A DNA stretch of 64,000 bases from Collinsella sp. (GCA_019414045.1 DXMW01000030.1:61011-125010); one strand, 5' to 3'. Positions 1-9,008 are shown, numbered from the stretch's first letter. Notes: a model not told the origin generated them from the sequence alone. Translations and numbers: made by a program.

Positions 1-405
1 GTAGGCGTGCTCCATGGCCTGGACGTCGCCCATAATGGTCTCGGTTAAATCGGCCAGATCACGACGGCCAAAAAACGACAGCGGCAGCTTGCGCAAGCGC
101 TCGGCGATCTCCATACGCTGCTTGCCGCACTCCTCGTAAAAGATGCAGTAGGTGTAGTAATACTGCTGCCAGTTAGAGGCAAAGAGCAACACGGAAAAGA
201 CCAGGAGGCCGCCCACAATCGGCAGGGCATCCGGCAGGTCGGCACCGGTGGCGAGATGTTCGACAAAACCGGCCATGACCAGGAACAATAAGCCCATGCC
301 GGCCATGGTAATGAGATTGGTGAGCGCGGTCCAGAAAATGCCGCGTTTTACGCCGGCGACGCCTTTATCGGATAGGAAGTACTTCTTTTGGAATGAGGCG
401 AACAT
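1..405 (-). CDS. ABC exporter-type half-transporter, N-terminal part (cut by window edge)
   Basis: This reading frame is open from its ATG at 405 to the window edge (135 codons), so only the start of the protein is visible. It shows a short basic cytoplasmic lead, then hydrophobic stretches around residues 27-50 and 63-80, and then LRKLPLSFF, the usual coupling region at the end of TM2 and ICL1 in exporter-fold ABC proteins. The nucleotide-binding domain must lie to the left of the window. Its ATG directly follows the TAA of the upstream ABC gene (stop 408-406, start 405), so the two are almost certainly translated together and form a heterodimer. The substrate cannot be read from this fragment. 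Confidence 0.85.
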   Translation of the reverse strand, partial: MFASFQKKYFLSDKGVAGVKRGIFWTALTNLITMAGMGLLFLVMAGFVEHLATGADLPDALPIVGGLLVFSVLLFASNWQQYYYTYCIFYEECGKQRMEIAERLRKLPLSFFGRRDLADLTETIMGDVQAMEHAY

Positions 406-2229
406 TTAGGCCTCGCCTCCCTTCGTGACGGCGGCATCTGCGGCGGCAGTGATCTTCCAGCTCGCGGCCTGTTCGTATTCGGCCCACATCTTGGCATACA
501 GACCCTCTTGGGACAGCAACTCGGCATGGGTGCCGGCCTCCTGCACGCTACCCTGGTTGAGCACCACGATTTGGTCTGCGCCCACTACAGTCGAGAGTCG
601 GTGCGCGATCATAATGACTGTGCGACCCGCCGCCAGCTTGCTAAAGGCACGCTGGATGAGCGCCTCGTTCTCGGGGTCGGCAAACGCTGTGGCCTCATCG
701 AGCACCACGATAGGTGCGTCTTTATGGATCGCGCGGGCGAGTGCCACGCGCTGCACCTCGCCGCCCGAAAGATATGCTCCGCCGGCACCGAGCATGGTAT
801 TGATGCCCTGTGGAAGCTTGGCCACAATGTCGTCGCACTGAGCTGCGGAGAGGGCCGCACGCACTTCGTCGTCAGTGGCCGTAGGCTTGGAAGCGCGCAC
901 GTTATCGGCAAGTGTTTGCCGGAACAGCTGGTTGGTCTGGAACACGAAGGCGACCTGGTCCATAAGCTCGTGCGGATCCATATCGCGAACGTCCACACCA
1001 CCTACGAGCACTCGACCCGAGGAAACATCCCAAAAACGAGGAATCAGGCTTGCGCAGGTTGACTTGCCGCCGCCCGAAGGACCCACAAGCGCAAGGGCAC
1101 TACCAGCGGGAACGCTGAAACTTACATGGCTAACGGCAGGTGCTTCGGCACCCTCGTACGTAAAGCTCACGTCCTCAAATCGCACGTCGCCGCCGGCTGG
1201 GTGCTTGGGTTGCGCGGGCACGGAGAGCCGCTTGGAATCCATGACGCTTCGAATGCGAGCCAGCGAATCGGCACTCATCTGAGAGGCCTCGCCCACAAAC
1301 ATGAGCTTGGTCATGGCCGTCGGTACCACGGCCGAAAATATCGCGTAAAACGTGAAGTTGGCCATAAAATGCGCGAAGTCCGTCTCGCCCGGCGCCAACA
1401 GCAACGCCACGGGCAACAGGAATGTCACAAGACCATTGAGCGCGGTAAGGTTGAGTACCTGCGGACCTCGGCAAAACGTGCCCGCATAGCTTTGTGCCAT
1501 GTCGGCGTATTCGGCGATCGCGTCGTGGAACGCCTTAAAGGAGTAGACCGTCTGCTGAAACACCTTGACCACGGGAATGCCGCGTACGTATTCGGTACCG
1601 GTCTTGTTCATCTTGACCAGCGCGCCCATGTAGGCCTTCATGAACTCGGCGCCCTTGCCGCTCATCATGGTGGCCATGGCGCCAAGCGAAATGGCCACCG
1701 AGATAAGGCATGCCGCGCCCAAGCGCCAATCGAGGGCGAAAAGCAGCACGAGCAGACCTGCGACCATGGCGGTGGCGCCGGCGATATCGGGTAGCATGTG
1801 CGCGAGCAGGGTCTCGGTGGAGGCGGCGCATCCGTCTACGATACGGCGCAGCTCACCGGTGGCGTGTGTGTCAAAGTAGCCAAGCGGCAGCTTAAGCAGG
1901 TGCTCGCTCGTAGTCTTGCGAATATTGGACGCGCAACGAAACGCGGATAGGTGTGTGCACATGAGCCCCACGAAATAAATCACGATGCTCACCAGGGCAA
2001 AACCGACGGCCCACCAACCATACATCGCGATATCGCAGGCTTCGCTCCAGTTAGGTGCCACGGCGATCAGATCGCGCGCGACAAGCCAAATGCACACGTA
2101 CGGGCCAAAGCTCAGCAGCTGCGAGAGCGCCGAGAGGGCCATGCCCAAATATGTTAGGAATTTACGGTCGCCGGCATATGCAAGCAGCTCGCCGATACCG
2201 CCGCCTTCCTTTTTTGATCCCTTTGCCAT
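406..2229 (-). CDS. ABC transporter with fused membrane and ATPase domains (possible metallophore/iron type)
   Basis: This 607-residue protein has an exporter-fold membrane domain (about residues 30-320) followed by an ATPase domain (about 345-590). The ATPase domain has Walker A GPSGGGKST, signature LSGGEVQRVALAR and Walker B VVLDEATAFADPENE. The start was set at the ATG at 2229 because AGAAAGGA lies just upstream; an earlier in-frame codon at 2292 has no ribosome site. The DEATAFADP wording is what I remember from the YbtP/YbtQ and IrtA/IrtB siderophore-type ABC pairs, and a divergent AraC regulator is also typical of them. Import or export of a metallophore is therefore a reasonable inference but is not shown. 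The partner gene starts immediately after the stop. Confidence 0.88.
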   Translation of the reverse strand: MAKGSKKEGGGIGELLAYAGDRKFLTYLGMALSALSQLLSFGPYVCIWLVARDLIAVAPNWSEACDIAMYGWWAVGFALVSIVIYFVGLMCTHLSAFRCASNIRKTTSEHLLKLPLGYFDTHATGELRRIVDGCAASTETLLAHMLPDIAGATAMVAGLLVLLFALDWRLGAACLISVAISLGAMATMMSGKGAEFMKAYMGALVKMNKTGTEYVRGIPVVKVFQQTVYSFKAFHDAIAEYADMAQSYAGTFCRGPQVLNLTALNGLVTFLLPVALLLAPGETDFAHFMANFTFYAIFSAVVPTAMTKLMFVGEASQMSADSLARIRSVMDSKRLSVPAQPKHPAGGDVRFEDVSFTYEGAEAPAVSHVSFSVPAGSALALVGPSGGGKSTCASLIPRFWDVSSGRVLVGGVDVRDMDPHELMDQVAFVFQTNQLFRQTLADNVRASKPTATDDEVRAALSAAQCDDIVAKLPQGINTMLGAGGAYLSGGEVQRVALARAIHKDAPIVVLDEATAFADPENEALIQRAFSKLAAGRTVIMIAHRLSTVVGADQIVVLNQGSVQEAGTHAELLSQEGLYAKMWAEYEQAASWKITAAADAAVTKGGEA

Positions 2230-2343
2230 GAGATTCCTTTCTAACGGCTTGAAAGTTAACCGTAATGAACTTATCATTGATGTGTTAGCCATGGCTCACA
2301 ATCGAGCCAGGCGTGGACGTTTCTGCAAAGGAAAGGGACGCTT

Positions 2344-3348
2344 TTGCAAATACGGCGGGCAGCGACCGACATAACCGAGCTCTACGCACCGCAGTTTGAG
2401 CAGTTTGGCCTGGAGCTTACCGGCAAGGGCGCCGTCTTTACCGGCGAGGTGGCAAACGATCGGGCGCACGGACGCGCATGGATCATGCCTCTCTCCCCCG
2501 CCTGCATCGTTATGGAGCATTTCATTACCCCGATGCACGATATGTACCTGGCCGAATACACACCCGAACCGTACGCGTGCGTGAGCGAAGTCAGCGCGCC
2601 CACGCTCATGTGCATGCCCGAAGCCGGCATAACGCCTGCGAACCTTAAACCCCTGCATGGACCGTGGCCAAACAATGCCGTGTGCAGCTTTATCCAAGAT
2701 AACTGTGGCGAGGAGTTAAGCCCACTGTTTGCAGGGCGGCTCTATCACTCGCGCTCGGTGCTCTTTTTGCCTGGATATTTTGACGAACTGGAGCACCGCT
2801 ATCCCACCGAGTTCGCAGGGGTCTTTGAGGCGTTTGCCGAGCCATGGCACGAGGAGGCGACGTCTGCCATCTGCCACACGCTGCGTCAGATTAACGAGGA
2901 ACGCGCCCGCACCGTAGGCGGACACGTCTATATGCAGGGCATCGTGGAGACCATGGTCGCGGAGCTCGCCTGTTCGCGCGCGGCCCACAAGCAGGCGCGG
3001 CAGGCGGCAGACACACGCGTCAGCATAACCATTGCCGAAGAAGCAACGGCAATGATTGAGCGCGCGCTCGACAAAGGCAGGCGTGTGGGTATCAACGAGG
3101 TGGCCGAGAGGCTCTACACAAGCCGCTCCAAGCTATGCGCCACCTTTAAGGCTCAAACTGGCGAGTCCCTGGGCGCCTACATTCGCAGACGCCGTATGGA
3201 GCGAGCACAGGACCTTTTGGCCGATAGCGCGCTCACGATAGCGCAGGTGGCAGAGCGTCTAGGCTACCCTCAGCAGGCCGCCTTCGCCCAAGCCTTCAAG
3301 CAACACACCGGCACCACCCCCACCACCTGGCGCTCCCAACATATATAA
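2344..3348 (+). CDS. AraC-family transcriptional regulator
   Basis: The protein has 334 residues. The C-terminal 100 carry two helix-turn-helix units (VGINEVAERLYTSRSKLCATFK, and later LTIAQVAERLGYPQQAAFAQAFK followed by the TGTTPTTWR end), the normal AraC/XylS DNA-binding domain. The N-terminal 220 residues are a sensing domain with no family I can name. The start is TTG at 2344, preceded by GGAAAGGGA at suitable spacing; no ATG fits better. The gene is divergent from the ABC pair, with 114 bp between the two starts, so control of that transporter is the simplest reading, similar to PchR/YbtA-type regulators of siderophore loci. Confidence 0.85.
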   Translation: MQIRRAATDITELYAPQFEQFGLELTGKGAVFTGEVANDRAHGRAWIMPLSPACIVMEHFITPMHDMYLAEYTPEPYACVSEVSAPTLMCMPEAGITPANLKPLHGPWPNNAVCSFIQDNCGEELSPLFAGRLYHSRSVLFLPGYFDELEHRYPTEFAGVFEAFAEPWHEEATSAICHTLRQINEERARTVGGHVYMQGIVETMVAELACSRAAHKQARQAADTRVSITIAEEATAMIERALDKGRRVGINEVAERLYTSRSKLCATFKAQTGESLGAYIRRRRMERAQDLLADSALTIAQVAERLGYPQQAAFAQAFKQHTGTTPTTWRSQHI

Positions 3349-3350
3349 AG

Positions 3351-3377
3351 AATGAAGGCGCCAACGGCGCCCTCATT
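3351..3377 (+). terminator. Stem-loop after the AraC gene
   Basis: A 12-bp stem (AATGAAGGCGCC against GGCGCCCTCATT, one mismatch) with loop AAC begins 3 bp after the AraC stop. No U-run follows on the plus strand, so this is a weak or bidirectional terminator. Confidence 0.5.
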
Positions 3378-3480
3378 CACCAAATTCCATTCAGCCTACC
3401 TGACCCGAACGGCCGAGTCGTCTGGCCGGGGAAGCCCCGAGTCGCCGGGGTGTTTGCTCCAAATGAGTTCCGCACGCAAA

Positions 3481-3503
3481 GAAGGCCACTTAATGTGGCC
3501 TTC
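3481..3503 (-). terminator. Rho-independent terminator of gatCAB
   Basis: A perfect 9-bp stem GAAGGCCAC/GTGGCCTTC with a 5-nt loop lies 67 bp past the gatB stop. On the minus strand it is followed by TTTGCG. Confidence 0.65.
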
Positions 3504-3569
3504 GTCTTGCGCAGGACTGTTCGAAATTTTGAGGAAGCACCCGCCCTGCCGGGGCTCCCGGGTTCTCGT

Positions 3570-5246
3570 TTACGAGAGCGACGTTCTCAGCAACTCGTTG
3601 AAGAGCTTCGGGTTGCCCTTGCCGCGGCTCGCCTTCATGCACTGGCCCACCAAAAAGCCGATGACCTTCTGGTTGCCGTCACGGTACTGCTGCGCCTGCT
3701 CGGCACAGTTTGCCAGCACCTCATCCACGATAGGCTGCAGCGCGCCGGCGTCGCTCACCTGACGCATGCCGCGCTCGTCGACGATCTTGTTGGGGTCGTC
3801 GCCGGTCTGGGCCATGGCCTCAAAGACCTCGTGCGCCTGGTTGGAGCTGATGGCATCGGTCGCCAGCAGCTTGGCGAGTGCCGCCACCTGAGCCGGCACG
3901 ATGCCGGACTCGGCGAGCGACACGCCCGCGCCCTTAAGGTAGGCGATCATCTCGTTCACCAGCAGGTTTGCGACCGTCTGGGCCTCCTTGCCAGCCATAC
4001 CGGCAGCGGCGGCCTCAAAGAAGTCGGCAAACTCGGGGTCGCCGGCAATCTGCTCGGCGTCGGCCGTCTTAATGCCAAAGTCGGCCTCAAAACGGGCGCG
4101 CTTGGCATCGGGCAGCTCGGGAATCTCGCGACGGCAGCGGTCGATAAACCCGTCGTCCAGATCGAACGGCGCCAGGTCGGGATCGGGGAACAGACGATAG
4201 TCGTCTGCCGTTTCCTTCACACGCATGACCACGGTGCGCTTGCGGCTGGGCTCCCAGTGGCGGGTCTCCTGATAGATGATGCCGCCCTCCTCGAGCACCT
4301 CGGCCTGGCGGCAAATCTCGTAGGCAAGGCCGTCGTGCAGACTCTTAAACGAGTTGAGGTTCTTGAGCTCGGTCTTGGTGCCCAACTTGGTCTCGCCACG
4401 GCGACGCAGCGACACGTTGCCGTCGCAGCGCATGGAGCCCTTCTCCATGGAGCAGTCCGAAATGCCCAGCGTCACAAAGATGCGACGGAGCTTCTCCATA
4501 AACAGGCGAGCCTCCTCGGGTGTGCGCAGATCGGGCTCAGTCACGAGCTCAATCAAAGGCGTACCGCAGCGATTGTAGTCAACGAGCGACTCGGCCGCGG
4601 CGGTAATGCGGCCCTCGGCACCGCCCACGTGCACCATCTTGGCGGCGTCCTCCTCCATGTGGATGCGCAGGATGCGGATGGGCACCGTGTAGGAACCGTC
4701 CTCGCGGCGCTCAGGCATCTGCAGGTTAGATGCATCGTAGCTGGCCAGGTGGCCGGCGCGCTGATTGCCCTCGCGCATCGTGGAGGACATGGACGTAGAC
4801 AGACCCTCGGCATTGGCTGAGGCGCTCGCCAGGCTCTGGGCCTCGGCCTCGCCAAACGCGCAGTCGGGGCGTTCGGCGGCACCGCGACCGGTCACGTCCA
4901 GATCCAGATGACCGTACATGGCAAAGGCGACCGGACCCTGCGTGGTCTGGAAGTTCTTGGCCATGTCGGGATAGAAGTAGTGCTTGCGATAGAACATCGA
5001 GTGGCGCTGGATCTCGCAGTTGGTGGCCAGACCGGCCTTGACGATGCTCTCGATGGCGCGTTTGTTGGGCACCGGCAGGGCACCGGGCAGGCCCAGGCAC
5101 ACCGGACACACGTTGGCGTTGGGCTCGTCATCGTGGCTGAGCTTGCAGTTGCAGAACATCTTGGTATCGAGTGCGGTGAGCTCGGTATGGATCTCCAGGC
5201 CGATCACGGCCTCCCAATCCTGCAGAACCTCGGAAAGCTCCTTCAT
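3570..5246 (-). CDS. gatB: Aspartyl/glutamyl-tRNA amidotransferase subunit B
   Basis: GatB binds mischarged Glu-tRNA(Gln) or Asp-tRNA(Asn) and activates it for transamidation by GatCAB. It carries WEAVIGLEIHTEL at the start, the zinc-binding cysteines CNCKLS and CPVCLGLPG (residues 32-51), HMEEDAAKM and the C-terminal YqeY-like tail. At 558 residues it is longer than usual (about 475-490). The extra length lies between about residues 121 and 186, an Ala/Ser/Glu-rich insertion placed between DLDV and the RILRIHMEED strand. Its ATG overlaps the gatA stop as TAATG, so translation is coupled. The order is gatC-gatA-gatB. Confidence 0.96.
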   Translation of the reverse strand: MKELSEVLQDWEAVIGLEIHTELTALDTKMFCNCKLSHDDEPNANVCPVCLGLPGALPVPNKRAIESIVKAGLATNCEIQRHSMFYRKHYFYPDMAKNFQTTQGPVAFAMYGHLDLDVTGRGAAERPDCAFGEAEAQSLASASANAEGLSTSMSSTMREGNQRAGHLASYDASNLQMPERREDGSYTVPIRILRIHMEEDAAKMVHVGGAEGRITAAAESLVDYNRCGTPLIELVTEPDLRTPEEARLFMEKLRRIFVTLGISDCSMEKGSMRCDGNVSLRRRGETKLGTKTELKNLNSFKSLHDGLAYEICRQAEVLEEGGIIYQETRHWEPSRKRTVVMRVKETADDYRLFPDPDLAPFDLDDGFIDRCRREIPELPDAKRARFEADFGIKTADAEQIAGDPEFADFFEAAAAGMAGKEAQTVANLLVNEMIAYLKGAGVSLAESGIVPAQVAALAKLLATDAISSNQAHEVFEAMAQTGDDPNKIVDERGMRQVSDAGALQPIVDEVLANCAEQAQQYRDGNQKVIGFLVGQCMKASRGKGNPKLFNELLRTSLS

Positions 5247-6760
5247 TACAGCTCGCCTCCCTTCCCGGCAAAATCGGGCGCGACGGAAAGCACGGGCGCT
5301 CCCGTGGCGGCATCGGCAAAGCCGCGCTCCAGGGCGCGGGCAAACGTGAGCAGCTGACGGTCCTTAAAGGCAGGCCCCACCAGCTGGGCAGAAACGGGCA
5401 GCTGAGTATCCTCGCCCAGGCCCAGCGGCACCGAGATACCGCCGTTGCCGCAAATGTTGAGCGAGATGGTGTACAGATCGGAGAGATACATCTGCGTGGG
5501 GTCGCTGATCTCGCCAAACTTAAAGGCCGTGCGCGGCGAGGCGGGCATGAGGATGGTGTCCACCTTGGCATACGCGGCGTCGTAGTCCTGCGTGATGAGC
5601 GTGCGGGCCTTTTGCGCGGCGTAGTAGTACTTGTCGTACACGCCCGAGCTCAGCAGGTAGGCGCCGAGCATCTGACGGCGCTTGGCCTCGGCGCCAAAGC
5701 CGTGGGCGCGCGAAAGCGAGCTCTGGTCGGACAGGTTGGCGCAGCCCTCCTCCTGATAGCCGTAGCGAATGCCGTCGAAGCGGGCCAAGTTGGAGAACGC
5801 CTCGGCCGGGCCGATGACGTAGTAGGCGGCGATGGCGGCGTCCAGGTGCGGCAGGTCGACCTCGACCAGCTCGGCGCCCTGGTTCTGCAGCTCCTGGGCG
5901 GCGCGCTGAACAGCGGCCTTGACCTCGGGCGTCAGGCCCTCGGCCTCCATAAACGCGGGGATGATGCCCACGCGTTTACCCTCGATGCTGTCGTTGAGAT
6001 GCTCGGTAAAGTCGACGGCGCAATCCTGGCTGGTGCAGTCGTACGGATCATGGCCCGCGCCGGTAAGCGCGTTCATGGCCAGCGCGACATCCTCGACCGT
6101 GCGGCCAAAGGGGCCCACCTGGTCGAGCGACGAGCCAAAGGCAACCACGCCGTAACGGCTCACGGCGCCATACGTGGGTTTAAAGCCCACCACGCCGCAG
6201 AGGCTCGCCGGCTGGCGAATGGAGCCGCCGGTGTCCGAGCCCAGCGAGAGCGCGACCTCGCCCGCGGCGACGGCGGCAGCGGAGCCGCCCGAGGAGCCGC
6301 CGGGCACGCGCTCGGTATCCCAAGGGTTGTTGGTGCGGTGGAACGCTGAGCTCTCGGTGGAGCTGCCAAAGGCAAACTCGTCCATGTTGGCCTTGCCCAT
6401 GGGCAGGCAGCCGGCATCGAGCATGCGCTGGACGCAGGTGGCGGTGTAAACGCTCTGGTAGTCCGCGAGCATGCGGGAAGCGCAGGTGGTGCGCGTGCCC
6501 ACGAGGTTCATGTTGTCCTTGATGGCCAGCGGCACGCCCGCAAGCGGGGGCAGCGGCTTGCCTGCGGCACGGTCGGCATCCACGCGCGCAGCAGCCTCGA
6601 GCGCAAGCTCGGGCGCCACCTGCAGGAATGCCTGGACCCCGCCCTCGCGCGCCTCGATGGCGGCAAGGGAGGCCTGGACCACCTCGGTAGCGGTAAAGTC
6701 GCCGGCGGCAACGCCCGCGGCAATCTGGGCGGCGGTAAGGGAATCGAAGCTTAGCGCCAT
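5246..6760 (-). CDS. gatA: Glutamyl-tRNA(Gln) amidotransferase subunit A
   Basis: This amidase-signature subunit (504 residues) releases ammonia from glutamine for GatB. The catalytic Lys81 (VPLAIKDNM), Ser156 (PGGSSGGSA) and Ser180 (DTGGSIRQPAS) are all present, with the same spacing as the known Ser-cisSer-Lys triad. Length is normal. The start ATG overlaps the gatC stop (TAATG), as does the next junction, so gatC, gatA and gatB form one tightly coupled unit. Presence of GatCAB implies that Gln-tRNA and/or Asn-tRNA is made by the indirect pathway. Confidence 0.97.
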   Translation of the reverse strand: MALSFDSLTAAQIAAGVAAGDFTATEVVQASLAAIEAREGGVQAFLQVAPELALEAAARVDADRAAGKPLPPLAGVPLAIKDNMNLVGTRTTCASRMLADYQSVYTATCVQRMLDAGCLPMGKANMDEFAFGSSTESSAFHRTNNPWDTERVPGGSSGGSAAAVAAGEVALSLGSDTGGSIRQPASLCGVVGFKPTYGAVSRYGVVAFGSSLDQVGPFGRTVEDVALAMNALTGAGHDPYDCTSQDCAVDFTEHLNDSIEGKRVGIIPAFMEAEGLTPEVKAAVQRAAQELQNQGAELVEVDLPHLDAAIAAYYVIGPAEAFSNLARFDGIRYGYQEEGCANLSDQSSLSRAHGFGAEAKRRQMLGAYLLSSGVYDKYYYAAQKARTLITQDYDAAYAKVDTILMPASPRTAFKFGEISDPTQMYLSDLYTISLNICGNGGISVPLGLGEDTQLPVSAQLVGPAFKDRQLLTFARALERGFADAATGAPVLSVAPDFAGKGGEL

Positions 6761-7071
6761 TACTCGCTCTCCCCCTCTCCCAAAATGGACGGCACGCGGA
6801 AGTAGCGATCGCGCGCGCTGCCGGCGTTTTCGAGCGCGACATCGAGCGGCAGGTCGCGCTCGGGCTCGCGCAGGTCGTCGCCCATCACGTTGGACAGGCT
6901 TCCGATGGGATGGAACGTGGGCTCCACGTCGGGCAAGTCATATTGCAAGACGGGCTCGAGCATCTGGACGGCGTCGTTCATGTAGGACGTCATCTGGGTG
7001 AGCTCGTCATCGGTCAGTGCGATCTTTGCGTACTCGGCAATGCCGCGCACGTCTTTCTCGCTGAGTGCCAT
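6760..7071 (-). CDS. gatC: Aspartyl/glutamyl-tRNA amidotransferase subunit C
   Basis: This small (103-residue) scaffold subunit wraps around GatA. It begins LSEKDVRGIAEYAKIALTDDE and ends in a region containing VEPTFHPIGSLSNVMGDDL and RDRYFRVPSIL, both usual GatC landmarks. The start was placed at 7071, where GGGAG stands 6 bp upstream; an in-frame codon at 7089 lacks a site. A TATACT box on the minus strand (7112-7107) about 36 bp upstream may be the promoter -10 of the operon, but no good -35 is visible. Confidence 0.93.
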   Translation of the reverse strand: MALSEKDVRGIAEYAKIALTDDELTQMTSYMNDAVQMLEPVLQYDLPDVEPTFHPIGSLSNVMGDDLREPERDLPLDVALENAGSARDRYFRVPSILGEGESE

Positions 7072-7234
7072 AGGCGCTCCCTTCCGCATAACAGATAAAC
7101 TGCTCTAGTATACAAGGCAACGCCGCTTGGAGCAGATGCTTTACCCAAATGCAGCGAAAACGTAACGAGGGCGGCGGTTGGCAGGCGGCGGGCTGACGGT
7201 TCTGCAGCGAAACCGTCCCGCCCGCATCGAAAAG

Positions 7235-7291
7235 CATCACAACATTCGACGCTTTTCGCCAAAATCGCGATTTTCATCGAATGTTGTGATG
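7235..7291. repeat. Palindromic repeat family A, copy 1
   Basis: Arms CATCACAACATTCGA and TCGAATGTTGTGATG enclose a 27-nt loop. Three more copies occur at 17418-17483, 21652-21715 and 22892-22955. This copy lies in the gap between gatC and the sortase gene, next to family B copy 1. Confidence 0.9.
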
Positions 7292-7305
7292 GTTTGGAAA
7301 TCCCG

Positions 7306-7340
7306 ACCACCACAAAGGTGCCTGTCCCCATTGTGGTGGT
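7306..7340. repeat. Palindromic repeat family B, copy 1
   Basis: ACCACCACAAAGGTGCCTG then TCCCCATTGTGGTGGT forms a short hairpin. Related copies are at 16403, 17362, 18932 and 32696. It lies 13 bp past the sortase stop and could help to end that transcript. Confidence 0.85.
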
Positions 7341-7353
7341 TCTGGAGAATGTC

Positions 7354-8292
7354 TTATGCCGAGGCCTTGGCCTTGCGGCGCTTGCGGACCGCGTGGATCA
7401 CGATGTCCAGTAGCAACAGCACAATGGCCACGACCACGATGAGCACGGCAAACTCGCGCTTGCCCCAGTGGCGGCCGGCCAGCGACTTTTGCTTGTCGAC
7501 GTCCTTCTTGTTGTACTTGGTGCGCACGCAATGCACCAGCAGGCGATGGTCGTTCACGCCATAGGGCGTGCAGGTGACGAGCGTCACTTTGTCGGCGCCG
7601 GGCTCGATGGTCAGCGACTCCATCTCCTCGGGCAGCACCACCTCGGAGTCCACCATCTTGTAGGCGAGCGTCTTGTTCATGGTGTGCAGCAGCACCAGGT
7701 CGCCGGGCTCCAGCGAGTGGATGTCGTCGAACATGCTCAGGTTGCGCATGCCCGAGTGCGCGGTGAGCACGCAATGCGTCGAGGTGCCGCCCACCGGCAG
7801 GCTCGTGCCCTCCAGGTGGCCGACGCCCGCCATGAGGACTTCTTCGCTCGTGCCGTGGTAGATGGGCATGCTCACGTCGATGGAGGGGATCTCGACCCAG
7901 CTCATCATGGGGTCGCGGTCAAAGATGAGCTGCTGAGCGTAGGGCTCGATCTGGTCGGCGGGGAGCTCGGTGGCCTCGCCCGCCAGCTGCTCGTTATAGG
8001 AGCGCGCCTGCAGCAAGATGCGCTCGCGCTCCTCGGCAGACAGCGCGTCCACGGTGCTGGACACCGTGCTGATCTGGTTGAACACGCCCGAGGCTTCGAG
8101 CCGGTCCAAGATCCACGGCCAGGTCATAAGGCCCACGCCAATAAGGATGATGACGATGGTGATGAGCCGGTCGGCCCAGCGCGGCAGTCGCTTGCGACGG
8201 CGCTTGGGCTTTGGTTGAGATTTGGGCTGAGGGCTTGAGCCGCCGTTGTCCGCGGCGTTATTGCTCTTCATATGTTTGGCACCCTGCACCAT
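7354..8292 (-). CDS. Class C (pilus) sortase
   Basis: This transpeptidase joins pilin subunits through their LPXTG-like signals. The 312-residue protein has a basic cytoplasmic head, a TM helix at about 43-62, the sortase barrel, and a second TM helix at about 281-303 followed by a basic tail; two anchors are typical of class C. Catalytic His179 (LTAHSG), Cys241 (LVTCTPYG) and Arg250 (NDHRLLVHC) are present. A DP-containing stretch (FDRDPMMSW, about 124-132) may be the lid seen in pilus sortases. The start at 8292 has AGGAG 9 bp upstream. It closes the pilus locus after the pilins, on the same strand. Confidence 0.95.
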   Translation of the reverse strand: MVQGAKHMKSNNAADNGGSSPQPKSQPKPKRRRKRLPRWADRLITIVIILIGVGLMTWPWILDRLEASGVFNQISTVSSTVDALSAEERERILLQARSYNEQLAGEATELPADQIEPYAQQLIFDRDPMMSWVEIPSIDVSMPIYHGTSEEVLMAGVGHLEGTSLPVGGTSTHCVLTAHSGMRNLSMFDDIHSLEPGDLVLLHTMNKTLAYKMVDSEVVLPEEMESLTIEPGADKVTLVTCTPYGVNDHRLLVHCVRTKYNKKDVDKQKSLAGRHWGKREFAVLIVVVAIVLLLLDIVIHAVRKRRKAKASA

Positions 8293-8524
8293 CGCCAGTC
8301 ACTCCTCTACAACTCAAGTTGTCTAAACAAATAATAGCCGATTAGCGAGCTTCCGCGCCGGACAACGCAGCTAGACTGCACCGTCCAGTCGAGGATAAGC
8401 CAGCATTTGAGTTTTCAAAATGTCCCAGATCGGCTGGGCGATTCGGGATACAATGTCAATAGAAAACGACGCATCCCGCGTAAATGTTTGGGAGCGCGGG
8501 CGGCCTAGTTTTCTGGTTTTGTTA

Positions 8525-8552
8525 AATGCCCGGGATCCGACCCCCGGGCATT
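8525..8552 (-). terminator. Stem-loop terminator before the sortase gene
   Basis: AATGCCCGGG pairs with CCCGGGCATT around an 8-nt loop, starting 1 bp after the stop of the small membrane protein. The stretch between here and the sortase start (8293-8524) holds no other gene that I can see; it probably carries the sortase promoter or is a leaky terminator region. Confidence 0.6.
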
Positions 8553-8553
8553 C

Positions 8554-8703
8554 TTATTTGCGCTTGCGGCGCAAATGCCGTCCACCGTCCGCACCGCGCG
8601 TGCGCCTACGGACCTTAAACCGAACCTCATACGAGTCAAGAAACGCGATGACGAACGCGCCCACCGCCGCGAGGGCGGCGCGCGCGTTAAGGAATTTCAG
8701 CAT
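8554..8703 (-). CDS. Small membrane protein in the pilus locus, function unknown
   Basis: This 49-residue frame starts at an ATG (8703) with GGAGGT 6 bp upstream, a strong site that a random frame would rarely have, and ends one base before a stem-loop. The protein reads MLKFLNARAALAAVGAF and on through one hydrophobic helix (about residues 5-22). A very basic tail follows, rich in Arg and Lys. It may be a small accessory of pilus assembly or unrelated; I know no family for it. It lies between the pilin terminator (8878-8908) and the sortase gene, so it has its own transcript or depends on read-through. A longer frame upstream to 8982 crosses that terminator and is not credible. Confidence 0.55.
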   Translation of the reverse strand: MLKFLNARAALAAVGAFVIAFLDSYEVRFKVRRRTRGADGGRHLRRKRK

Positions 8704-8877
8704 TTGGGGACCTCCGATCGAGTCGTCGGCCGCCCGCGCACGGAATGCGTCGCAAAGCCATTTTACTGCGAGCGTATGCACCCACAGCTGGTAAACGCAA
8801 TAATTGCAAACATCTGTTCGATATTCATACGCTTGATCCATCGGGCAATGAAACCTGACTGCGTTGTCCCAAAAAAA
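8704..8877. other. Gap between pilin terminator and small membrane gene
   Basis: Nothing is recognised here apart from the ribosome site of the small gene. It must hold that gene's promoter if the terminator at 8878-8908 is efficient; I cannot pick a convincing -35/-10 pair. Confidence 0.3.
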
Positions 8878-8908
8878 CGGGGCAGACTCCAGTGCGGAGT
8901 CTGCCCCG
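8878..8908 (-). terminator. Strong terminator after the backbone pilin gene
   Basis: A perfect 13-bp stem (CGGGGCAGACTCC) with loop AGTGC is followed by seven T on the minus strand. It lies 100 bp past the pilin stop and marks the end of the tip-pilin-pilin transcript. Confidence 0.92.
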
Positions 8909-9008
8909 AAAAGAGAATGGCAAAGCAAGAACGTCGATGGACGAGAAAAGTGTCCGCAAGTCTCATGGCCATCACATCCCACCTGCCAAGGGGATGGATG
9001 AGTGAGCG

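Noticed and set aside
8763..8982. Minus-strand frames upstream of the small membrane protein
   Set aside because: They read through the strong pilin terminator and have no ribosome site.
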